From Cryptomeria japonica (lineage: Eukaryota > Streptophyta > Pinopsida > Cupressales > Cupressaceae), in assembly GCF_030272615.1 (NCBI RefSeq), contig NC_081406.1:459200072-459264071 (forward strand): DNA of 64,000 nucleotides, read 5' to 3'. The translations under genes were made by a program, and so were the position numbers. A model generated the notes under the pieces. That model was given only the letters and a program-made list of their open reading frames with translations. It did not search any database and was not told where the DNA came from. Of the stretch, positions 32,137-41,758 are shown in pieces (position 1 is the stretch's first letter; each line of letters begins with the position of its first letter).

Positions 32137-33657
32137 GTGGGGTCTAAATGTTTTCATGGAATGGCTAAGTGGGAAAGATCCCACAATCACTAGCTATTTC
32201 ATCAAGAACTGGAAAAATGACAAAATTCTTATCGGATCCTAGATGGTGAATATTGATGAGGAGGTCATCACCGAGGCCACGGGGATGACAACCGAGGGAA
32301 TGAAATTTTACAGGGACAGAGGCATACCAGATAAAGCAGCAGACAAGTTTCCTGTTACGGATGAAGAGAGGAGAAAGATGATTAAAATTGACAACTCCTA
32401 CCATTCCCCAAAGAGAATTTGTAGGCCATGGAGGTTTGTCTTATTCGCTTCTATTGAATACATTACCTTAGATGGTAGGTTTACCAGAGCCTACAGGCAT
32501 CAATTCATTTTACTCAACCATTTCCATCACGTGGAAAAGGTTAGCCTTCCCTATTACCTTGTATGCTCAATGGATCATACTATAAAAGAGATCCAGAAGG
32601 ACCCTAAGGGTGATCATGCCCTCCATCAGGGGCTCATGGTCCTGGTTTATAAAATGCTCAAGGGGAAGTGCATTGAAAATCCTATTAAGGGCAAAAATGC
32701 AAGAGATGTGACAACGAAGAGTGAAGCTAGCGGTTTTAACTTTGAATCGGAGACCGAGGGAGAATCGGAAGAAACTAGCAAAAAAGGGAGGAATAGCGCT
32801 AAGAAGAGAAGGATTATTGTGGAATCACGTATGTCAGATTTTGAAACCGGTTCCTTTGAGAAAAAATTGTTAAAAAAAAGAAAGGGAAAGCTACTGGAAA
32901 ATAGGCTCAGAGAAAGAATACTAAAAAGGGTAATAATTGTGGTATCAACCATAATCTGGTTGATTCTAAGGAGGAGACTGAATAAAACATGAAGGTTGAG
33001 AGTCAGGATAAAGATGGGGAGGGCAACCCGGTTATGGACAATATAGAGGCAGTGAATACAACAAGTCTGCATAAGGAGGATAAAGGGGATAAAAGTGGCA
33101 GTGGTGAGAATGATATTGTTAAGGCCTTCTGTGAGACCATCATGACCATGGTGAAGGATATTAGTAGTTTGAAAATAGATACTCAGGCTATTGCTAGAGT
33201 TACGGTTGGTGATAAGCCCTTGGCTGAACATGTTAAAGAATTGGTTGCTATTCTGCATAATGCGGAAGCTATTGAATGTATGGTTGGAAAAATCATAGCT
33301 ACGGAAAAAAGGGTCAGTGATATGGGAGATAGAAAGAAAATGGAAATCAAAATGAATGATTTCGATAGCAGAATTGACAGGTTGGAACACAACATCAAGA
33401 AGATTGCTGACCAAAATTTCCAAATCCTCAAATTGTCGGTGGACAACATGAACATCCTTATCAATAGGTTCGAGAACAAAGCCGAGAAGGATGGTGATAA
33501 AGAGCGGTTGGACAAGAAGGGTCATGAAAGGAGGACCAGAGCCAACACAAAGATTAAGGGCGACATCAAAGGTCGTGAGTTGGAGGAACTGAAGACCTCA
33601 GTGAACAACATGAAACAAATGGTTGTTCACGCTGAGAAAATTATGAATAGTATTTAG
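32137..33657 (+). pseudogene. LINE ORF3, main part (shared domain plus coiled coil)
   Basis: Continues the ORF begun at 20932; about 535 codons in total. The first part has FMEWLSGKDPTITSYFIKNW, a TAG at 32240, then VNIDEEVITEATGMTTEG, IEYITLDGRFTRAYRHQF, LLNHFHHVEKVSLPYYL and DHALHQGLMVLVYKML. This matches the start of Gypsy-2 ORF3 in motif order. A Lys/Glu-rich stretch follows, with a frameshift in an A-run near 32870-32880 and a stop just before 32989. The C-terminal 220 residues (32989-33657) are strongly coiled-coil (MEIKMNDFDSRIDRLEHNIKK, ILKLSVDNMNILINRFENK) with a basic patch, and match the minus-strand LINE copy at 61 kb. Function unknown; RNA or particle binding is only a guess. Confidence 0.8.
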
Positions 33658-33838
33658 ATTTCAGTTGGTGTCCTAGCTTCTATCTTTTTGTTGTCTATGT
33701 GCTTTCATTTCGTTGTCTGTTCTAGGTTTTTAATGTTATGTTATGTTAGTTGATCCGTGTCGATGGGCTCATTCTGTCTTTTAAATTGATCAGACACTTT
33801 TTATAGCTGATTTGTTTTCCTAGTTTGTACAAGGTTCA

Positions 33839-33855
33839 GGTATCTTTCAAATACC
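33839..33855 (+). other. Hairpin in LINE 3' UTR
   Basis: GGTAT-CTTTCAA-ATACC, five-base arms, near the LINE 3' end. The related LINE copy has GGTTT...AAACC at the corresponding place (60774-60793). Plant LINE 3' ends often carry such a stem, recognised by their own RT; here this is an inference. Confidence 0.5.
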
Positions 33856-33880
33856 CGCTTTTACTTAATCAAAACAAATA

Positions 33881-35455
33881 AGGTCTTAATTGAGAAAGGT
33901 ATCATCAATATATTCAAAGAAAATAAAAAAGATTTGAAAGGAAATGATAAGCCACGATTTTGGAATAATAACAAGAACACAGTAAATGATGGTCTTTTAG
34001 ATTCTAACACAGTGAGACCAAAAATCACTCTTTCAGGACCAAGTTCTTCTATAAACAACCAAGTAAATACTCAAGAAACTTCAAAACCATGAAGGAAATA
34101 CACCCCATTGGGAGAACCACTTGAGTTGGCTTTTAGGAAGCTAGTAGAAAACAAGATAATAACAATTCTAGACAATCCTCCATATGAACCAAAAGTCAAA
34201 CCAAATTGGTAGAATGATGATGAGTATTGTGAATATCACAAGAGCAAGGGACATAAAACAAGAAATTGCCATCACTTGAAGAACATTATTAAAGATCTTA
34301 TTGATAAAGGTGACATTGTGATTGATGGACATACATCCAATCAAGAACATAAGATTTTTAATGAACCATTCCCTAAACATGACAAGGGAAAATCCAAAGC
34401 CGCAGATAATCAAGCCAGCTACAACAAAATGTCACTACGATCCAATCGTTAACCATATTTCAATGGACAAGTATGTTTCTACTATTATCATAAAGGACAA
34501 AACACTTGAGAGTTCTACCCAAAGAACCAAAGTTATCCTAAAAGGCATTGGAACTTCTTCTGAATCTAAATTTGAATGTAATGTCACAATTCATCATGGT
34601 AAGGTCACCCTGTAAGGTGCTCTAGCTAAAACCACCACTTCCTCACCGGCCAAACCTGAGTACAACCTAGTAGAATAGTTAGGGAAGACACCCACACTTA
34701 TCTCAATCCTAGAACTATTGTGTATCTTTGCTTCACATAAAACCATACTTGACAAAGTCCTAAGAGAAAATTTTGTACCCACTGATCTGAACGTGGACCA
34801 ATTTCTAGTCATGGTGGGATACCTTTCCATTCCGCATATTTTTACATTTACATAAGCTAATGATGCTTCCGTAACCTAGCCTCATAATGCACCTTTACAT
34901 ATTGAAGCTTTTATCTATAAAAACTGCCTCAAACGAGTCTTATAGATGGAGGAGCAGGTCTAAACATTTGTACATTGAGCACTATTAAACAATTGGGATA
35001 TTCTAAAAAAGCTATGAATTCTACACATGCAATAACCATAAAATCATATGATGACGAAGGGCGTTCATCCAATGGCATAGTCACCTTACCTATCAGAGTA
35101 AGGTCATTCATCAAGGATGTGGTTTGTCAAGTCCTTGATCTAGATCTCACATACAATATACTCTTGGGATGCCCATGGATTCATGAAATAAGAGTTATTC
35201 CCTCAATATATCATCGATGTATCAAGTTCCCATACAATAGATTTGAAGTGACCATCAAATGTGATCTGAATCCATTCATATATTGCAATAACCTGTGAGC
35301 AAGATTAGAAATAACAATCCCAGTCAATCAATAAGTTGTTCCATCTTCAACATAGGTTGATCCTGAATCGTTGAAAGCTTCTACATCCAAACAAACAGAG
35401 ATCAAAGAAAAGTTCAATATTAAAGACTTGGGATGTGGTGAATATATCTTTCATG
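33881..35455 (+). pseudogene. Gypsy-1: gag C-terminus and protease remnant (host of the LINE)
   Basis: Gypsy polyprotein fragment in which the LINE is inserted. Segments: LIEKGIINIFKENKKD at the LINE border, GEPLELAFRKLVENKII, a zinc-like CEYHKSKGHKTRNCHHLKN motif (C-x2-H-x4-H-x4-C style), then a long stretch with many stops (34200-34930). The protease follows: LIDGGAGLNICTLSTIKQLG, AITIKSYDDEGRSSNGIV, VVCQVLDLDLTYNILLG and CPWIHEIRVIPSIYHRC. The similarity is to plant gypsy elements of the Tat-like style. RT, RNase H and integrase are missing: after GEYIFHG at about 35455 PMD-like sequence takes over. The upstream gag is outside the window. Confidence 0.82.
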
Positions 35456-36127
35456 GGATGGTGGAGATAGAGGTAGATGACAAAGGTGAGGGGCAGTAGC
35501 AGAGAGGAGGGTAGTTCAGAGGAGAGATGGAGAGAGGAGAGACATGCACATGTAGTCAGAGGTAGAGGTGGGCTGCTATTACAGGTGCCGACAATGCAGG
35601 TTCCCAGACAAGGATAGAGAAAGGGATAAAGTGAGGAGATAGGAGAGGAGGAGGATGAGCTACTATCCTTGAGAAAGATCTACCAAGGATAGGAAAATGA
35701 GATTTAGGATCTAGAGAGGGATGTGGCTAGGCTCAAGAGTCAGTTGAGGGACACTGAGCAAGAGACAGATCAGGCTATTCAATGCTACATGAAGGATGAG
35801 GAGGCATTGAGGGCAGGTAGGCAAGCAGCAGAGGACATTGGGGCTGGATATTCCTATGTTCTACGAGTAGGGGAGGAGATAGCCTACTAGAGAGACTTGT
35901 ATTATGGAGTTGTGCCTCTTGATTAGCGGACTAGGAGCTTCCAGATACCATCGCGGGCTACAACAACCACTGGAGGGAGAGATAGGAGTCATGCGTGTAA
36001 TGGTGGGGTCATGGGTCCTCCACCACCAATAGATAGAGGGGGTAGGAGAGATGATTCTAGAGCGGGGATTTCTAGGGCTCAAACTCCATCAAGGTCGGTT
36101 GGCTCCGAGGGAGGGAGTTCATCATAG
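35456..36127 (+). pseudogene. PMD-type pseudogene, C-terminal part (plus strand)
   Basis: Closely related, in inverted orientation, to the minus-strand sequence 37612-38075. The shared part encodes DELLSLRKIYQG, DLERDVARLKSQLRDTEQ, AIQCYMKDEEALRAGR and SYVLRVGEEIAY. Past the shared part it continues through a Gly/Ser/Arg-rich tail (MGPPPPIDRGGRRDD, RAQTPSRSVGSEGGSSS) to TAG 36125. Stops within are numerous. It follows directly on the gypsy protease, which may mean that the gypsy element carried a PMD ORF and lost RT-integrase, or that two remnants were joined. Confidence 0.6.
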
Positions 36128-37611
36128 CCTTAGATGGCTCCCAAAGTATTAGTTTTTTGTATCATTTTATTATGATGGTGCAGACACTTTCGAGTGATTG
36201 AAGCTATATGATTTTGACATCATTGTATCATGAAACTTATGCTTTTTGAGATATTAATATGAGATGATTCATCCTTGCAAAAACTAGATGTATATGTACC
36301 TATGTGATGTTGCTTCTATGTGATGTATGTTTCTATGTGTTAATGCAATTTATGATTCTATGATGTATCGATGCTTATGAGATACATGTATCTATGATGT
36401 CTACGATAGGAATGCAGTAATATATACATGATAAAGTTCAATATTTTTACATTCTTTTATGTTTTATATGTTATGAAAATGTGAATGTATGAAATATAGA
36501 CGAATGTGATAATGCAAATAACTATTTACATGATGAGAATGTAAAATGTGCTAACATGTGTTGTGTTATTATTCTGGCATTTTATGTTGTATATAAGAAT
36601 GCAGATACTAACTAATGATATATGCAAGATGAAATGCGATTGTGATATATATATGTATGTATAAAAAGCTAATATGTGATAATGCAGGTGTAATCTACAT
36701 GAAATGAAGATATTTTTGGCATGTCATTATACTCAGTCATGTGATAGTAGGCTACACGGAGTCAGGAAGGATGATGGAGGTCAATCATGAAATGGGGATG
36801 GAAGATAGAAGATATGGAAGTGAAAGAGATTCTTGTGCTTTATCATCATTGAGCTTTATTATGGCAAATAGGTTATGACAATCGAGGCATAGGTTCGACC
36901 CAGAAAATCATTGCACCCATTTGCATGGAGATCAGACAGTCACAAACAAGGAATGTCCTAGTTTATACTATACTTAGAGTGTCCTAATATCCTTGGACAA
37001 GTCACAACATTACTAAGAGACAATCCACAAACAACAAAACAATAGGTGAACATATCCTATCCTCGCCTTTCTAGTCAAAGAAATCCTAGAGATAGAATCT
37101 CTAGTCAGAGACATCCCGAAAAAGCCAAAAGACATGTCACCAAAAGATAAAATAAAAAGAAAACCAAGACTCGACACCAACATCCATTGTAGTCCTCAAG
37201 TTTAGTGTCTCTTGTCACTTGCATAAGTCTATTTAATTTTGATCATAATGTTTACTTTCAAAAAAAGGATAGATAGAACTAAACCATAATGTTGTTTGAG
37301 TCTACTTAAAGATTTGATTTGTTGAAGCCCATTGTTGTTGTTTACATCTCATCTAAAACTGATTTAATCCATAAAATTGATACTTTATTATGAAGAAGAT
37401 GAAACTTTATTGCTGATCTTTGATGTAAGTGTTGCTTTATTCTAGATTGTGAGCAGATAGACTAAAGAAAACTTGGAGAAATTGTACTCCTTGAAATGTG
37501 TGATACTCTTAGTTCCACACCCATCACTAGACTTAGGATTTAGGAGCTAATTTATAATGGATGGAAAGGGGTGAAAAGGAAGGATTATACAAATAAATAA
37601 ATATTTTTTAA
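36128..37611. other. Non-coding AT-rich stretch
   Basis: No ORF with a recognisable domain. 36170-36700 is AT-rich with many ATGATG/TATGTA words. 36880-37200 contains text of the kind found in gypsy 3' regions (for example GTCACTTGCATAAGTC), but this cannot be proved here. No tRNA or terminal repeat seen. Confidence 0.5.
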
Positions 37612-38862
37612 ATCATAGGCTATGTCCTCCCATGCTTGTAGAACATAGGCATATCTGGCCCCAGTATCCTTTGTTTCTCGCCTACCTGCCCTTAATGCCT
37701 CCTCAGCCTCCATGTAGCACTGGATAGCCAGATCCCTCCCTTGCTCAGTGTCCCATAGTTGTATCTTGAGCCTAGCCACATCCCTCTCTAGATCCTGAAT
37801 CTCATTTTCCTATCCCTGGTAGATCTCTCTCAGGGATAGTAGCTCATCCTCCTCCTCTCCTCCCTCCTCACCTTGTCCCTGCGGTTGTCCCTGTCCCTGT
37901 CCCTATCTTGGAACCTACGTTGTTGGGACCTAGAAAGGTAGTACACCTCTACCTATGACTACATGTGCCTATCTCTCCTCTCGTCCATCTATTGTCCGAA
38001 CTACCCTCCTCTCTCCTACTGCACCTTGCCTCCATCATCTGCCTCTACTTTTACCATCCTTGCTATCATCTCAACCATCCCCACCATCACCCTCTATTAT
38101 CTCTCCTAGATCTATCAGCCATTGAAATGGATGATCTTCCTAATATGTGTTGTACTTGACATCCATCCCTGCATCCTCCACATCTGCTAAAATAACCCAA
38201 GGCATGGGACCATCTTGCATTTGTGGCACTACCTGATCATAAGACAATAACGGACCTAAATGTGGTTGATCTCTCACTATCCGTGCATACATCCCTAAGC
38301 CATGTGGCATCCAATGTCTCCTATTGAACTGCCTGCATACTCTATCTATCAATTGTCACTCAATGATATATGGTGTCCTCCCGATTAGATATCTAATCCT
38401 AAACACATTTGGCAGATCGACTACGTCATCCTCCAACTCCTCATAATCTCGGTAAGGCCTCCATACTACACTGTCTATCTCATCGATCACTTAGCGCCAA
38501 TACTCTAGCCTCCCAATCCATTGCTAGGAAGTAATCATATCATACAAATGTACATAATTGTGCCCATGTCCCCTGCCTTTAAAGTGTATCATTTGTGTAA
38601 CTAGAAGATGCTCATATGCCCATACCTGCAATAATGTCACTCCACACCCCAATCCCACTGATCCATGATACACAAACTGATGCAGCTTATAACACAAGTG
38701 TGACAGTAGACATGACCCCCATGCAAAACTAGTGTGCTCAGTCACCAATGTCTCCAGAGTCCTTCCCCATCCCACAACCAATCCTCGTGTCGCCCTGTCC
38801 ATATAGAAAAACCCACTGATAACTCTTGCAAGCACCACCGGTAGAGCCAATCCTGTAGCTAT
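37612..38862 (-). pseudogene. PMD-type pseudogene, C-terminal part (minus strand)
   Basis: Read on the minus strand from 38862, it continues the PMD domain interrupted by Copia-3: IATGLALPVVLARVISGFFY, then FAWGSCLLSHLCYKLHQF, CGVTLLQVWAYEHLL, VCRQFNRRHWMPHGLG and DQPHLGPLLSYDQVVPQMQ. These fit the plant mobile domain (PF10536; MAIN/MAIL-like and transposon-carried forms). The C-terminal charged region DLERDVARLKIQLWDTEQ and AIQCYMEAEEALRAGRR pairs with the plus-strand copy. It is truncated at about 37612. Several stops are present. Confidence 0.75.
38858..38862 (+). repeat. Left target site duplication of Copia-3 (GCTAT)
   Basis: GCTAT before the LTR start; the right copy at 46676-46680 is AATAT (three of five match). 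Removing the element and one copy rejoins the PMD frame (DTM-IATGL on the minus strand), which supports the boundary despite the mismatches. Confidence 0.65.
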
Positions 38863-39985
38863 TGTTGGCATTTTTGATGTTTATTTTGTGGTTGTCATTG
38901 ATGGACACACACTTGTATTGAGATCCCCTTTGTATGTATGAGCTAGAACTCAACCGGTAGTTGTTCCAACTGGTATGTTGTATTCTAGTTTTTAGACTAA
39001 TTATTTTGTAGAATGTGTTTCCTGGTCTGAAGCGGCATGATGACCCCAAGCGGTTTGTAGATCTCAACCAGTACTGGTATTTTGTATGAACCACTAATAC
39101 TCTATGATGAGTTACCAGCCGACATTTTGTGATGAGTTACCAACCCACCGATTCATTGACGGTGTCAACATACTAACGGTGCTTTTTGTGTCGTGTTACT
39201 GAGTATGTCTAGATTCATTGAACCTAGGAAATTGTAATGTAATCCTATTGGACCGACATGAAATCAGATTCCTTTAAAAGGACATCATGTCTAGGGTTTT
39301 GAGTTGTTGAAACTGTTGCTGAAACGGTTTATGTTGTGGCTAGGGTTTAAGGTGATTGTTGAGTTGTTATAAGAGCGATCTTATCTGAGAAGATCGAGTT
39401 ATAAACAGAAAGATATAGAGAAGACTGAAGCAATGCTGGAGTGCATTAGTAGTGAACTATACTGGATCTAATCAAGAAGTTTGTGCTATAAGATAGATCA
39501 AACACTTGTTGATTACTCACATCTTTGACAAGTTTGTAGCCCTTAACCAGGTAGGCCTCAAAGCCTTTGTAAAATCCTCTAACAAGGTGGTTCACTTCTG
39601 TGAATCTAAAATCCTCTAACAAGCTAGTCTTTAATCGGACTTATCTCCTAATGGAGATTGAGATTCCTAATAGGATCTGTTCTAGTGAAGAACATTGTAA
39701 GACCTTAACCAGTCTAACCTTAACCGGTCTAGTTTCTATTCTGCAGATAGTGACTTGTGAGTTCCATCTCACCGTGGTTTTTCCCAGTTGGGTTTCCACG
39801 TCAAATATCTTGTGTTATGGTTGTATTTATTTTGTGGGTGAATGCTTTATTTGCATTTTGGTTTTCATGTGTGATAACCGGTCTGTCTGTTAGACTGTTT
39901 TACCGGTTTATCTTCAGACTGTGTAAGTGTTTAAGGGTAGAGATTTTTGGCATACTAATTCACCCCCCCCTCTTAGTATTCATCA
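38863..39985 (+). repeat. Copia-3 5' LTR
   Basis: TGTTGGCATT ... ATTCATCA, 1123 bp, alignable with 45510-46675. It contains the GGGTTTCCACGTC module (about 39790) and the C-rich tract CACCCCCCCCTCT (39961-39973) near the 3' end. The 3' LTR has about 43 bp more; part of the difference is around 45720-45780. Confidence 0.93.
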
Positions 39986-39987
39986 AT

Positions 39988-40000
39988 TGGTATCAGAGCC
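39988..40000 (+). other. Copia-3 primer binding site (initiator-Met tRNA)
   Basis: TGGTATCAGAGCC two bases after the 5' LTR end, complementary to the 3' end of plant initiator Met tRNA, as in Copia-2. Confidence 0.92.
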
Positions 40001-40035
40001 AACCTTTCTATAAGTTTAACCACTTGGAAAGAGAT

Positions 40036-41147
40036 ATGGGCGAATACACTTTGAGGGAACTTACTCAATGGCTCACTAATTCTAAGCAAGCCTATGATGA
40101 TCTTATGGTCAAATACAAGGCATCTCAAGCAAAAAGGAGAGAACATGCAGAAAAGTTGATGGAGCTATTTGAAAGTAGTTCTGAAGATGAAGGTAATATG
40201 GAAGCCATGATTGTAGAAGTGAATAAGTTGAATGATTCAAACTCCAATTTGAGAAAGGAGTTAGAAGGACTGACTATCCGGTTTAGTCAAGAGCTTGAAA
40301 ACCGTAGGAAAGTTGAAGATCGAGTAAAGGACAAAGATCATGAGATCTCCAAGTTGAAACAAGAGTTAGTGCACTAACTACTCACCTTCATGAGAGCAGG
40401 ATGGAAAAGGAAGACATGCAAGGTGAACTGAACATAGCCATCTCTGAAAATGCAAGTCTAATGGAGACAAATACTGCTATTTCCAAATAACTCTTTGAGT
40501 CAAAGGAAATACTTGCTAAGTTTGGCAAAAGTATTGTCAAGCTAGAGAAAAAGCTTGAGTCATCTAGACCAGTAAAGAATACCAATGGTCTTGGTTTCTC
40601 TGGACATGAGGAAGGAGAATCCTCAGGAACAAATGTTGAAGCATCAAAGAAGCAACCGACACTCAAAGGAAAAGGTAAGCAAAAATTCAAACCTGTTTTC
40701 TTTAACTGTCTTAAAGAAGGACACACTACCAATGTATGTAGGAGCAAAGCCTACAATAATTTTCCATATTTTATCAACAATGTACCTAGATCCAATGAGT
40801 TCAATGGTCATTGTTATGCATGCAACAAGTTTGGTCATAGAGCATCTGAATGCAGGTCTGTCATGAACAATACCGGAAGATATCCTCAGAGGACCCAAGG
40901 AGCTGGTCCAGAATCTTTTGTAAACCGGAACCCTAACTGGTTCGATGCCTACAATTATCAGTCAAGCAACAATGGTTATCAATCGGCAACCAGATGCAGA
41001 GAAAATTGTTGGATTTGTCATGGACATGGACACACTGTGGCTACATGCAGAAGGAAGAATGGAAATATGAACAATGGACCTTGGAGAGCACCTGGATTGG
41101 CTTGCTATCACTGCAACAAACCGGGTCACATTGCAAGATTCTGCTGA
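40036..41147 (+). pseudogene. Copia-3 gag-like ORF with coiled coil and four zinc knuckles
   Basis: ATG 40036 (MGEYTLRELTQWLTNSKQ), 36 bp after the primer site, opens an alpha-helical, coiled-coil protein (KVEDRVKDKDHEISKLKQE). A frameshift near 40370 and a TAA at 40488 interrupt it, after which the frame continues to TGA 41145. The C-terminal half has four CCHC-type knuckles: FFNCLKEGHTTNVC (first Cys lost), CYACNKFGHRASEC, CWICHGHGHTVATC and CYHCNKPGHIARFC. Most copia gags have one or two. It probably packaged the element RNA. A typical capsid core was not recognised upstream. Confidence 0.82.
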
Positions 41148-41758
41148 AGCAGACAGAGTATATCTGATGATATACCAGTCACTCAGAAAGGAGAAGTTGA
41201 TGTTAAAAAAGTTCAAGTGGACATGAACAAAACCTGGAGGAAGAAACCAACAATGTTGGAAGAGGAATTGGTTTCTGCACCTAGTGTGGAAATATCGGAA
41301 TTGGTAAACTAAGCCCCAAAGAAGCTTAGGGGGAGCAAATGATGAAATGATTGTGAACCCCTGATTACATCGATAAAAGACCTTAACTGGTACATGATAC
41401 CTATCACTTGGCAGAAGACCGGAAATGGTAAAGGAGGCAAATTAGGGTTTTCGCCCTAATAGAGGAGCATTAATGGCGGTAGGTGGGAGACATGTATAAA
41501 AGAATATTTCAAATCATTTCTCACTATCTTTTTTCGAGCGAAGAAAAGTTTTCAAGTGCAGAGCGAAGAAAAGGCGATTTGAGCTAAGATTTCAAGAAAT
41601 TGATAAATCTTAAAGGAGATTCACATCCAATTTGCAAACGGTCATGGAGAACACAAAGCGGTGATTCAGAAACTAATGGAGAGTGGAGTGAAGCAGAATT
41701 AGGAAGCCCTAAATTCACGTTGTAAAGGTATTTTTTATGTTCTTGAAAATACTCAACA
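41148..41758 (+). other. Copia-3 interval between gag and ORF2, with TATA-like box
   Basis: Non-coding 611 bp. GCTTAGGGGGAGCAAATGATG near 41325 resembles GCTTAGGGGGAGCAA in the element 3' region (about 45408). GTATAAAAGA at 41494-41503 (TATAAAAG at 41495-41502) is a good plant TATA box about 260 bp before the ORF2 start. The stretch between looks like a 5' leader (purine-rich, no long ORF). Confidence 0.6.
41495..41502 (+). promoter_or_regulatory. Candidate TATA box upstream of Copia-3 ORF2
   Basis: TATAAAAG, 264 bp before ATG 41759, whose context AACAATGGCT is a strong plant start context. This suggests an internal promoter for ORF2, separate from the LTR promoter. Untested. Confidence 0.45.

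Larger units (their letters stand above)
32137..33880 (+). mobile_element. LINE segment 3: ORF3 remainder and 3' end
   Basis: Last piece of the LINE, beginning with the Gypsy-2 target duplication. It contains the rest of ORF3 (to 33657), a 3' UTR of about 220 bp and a 3' end with a small hairpin (33839-33855) followed by a TTACTTAATCAAAACAAATA tail. After about 33880 the sequence becomes gypsy gag. The exact 3' border is not certain because the left target duplication is outside the window. Confidence 0.85.

Noticed and set aside
32647-33525. 292-residue minus-strand ORF opposite LINE ORF3
   Set aside because: Antisense of the coiled-coil region; the plus-strand frame has a homologue in LINE-2, whereas this one has none visible.
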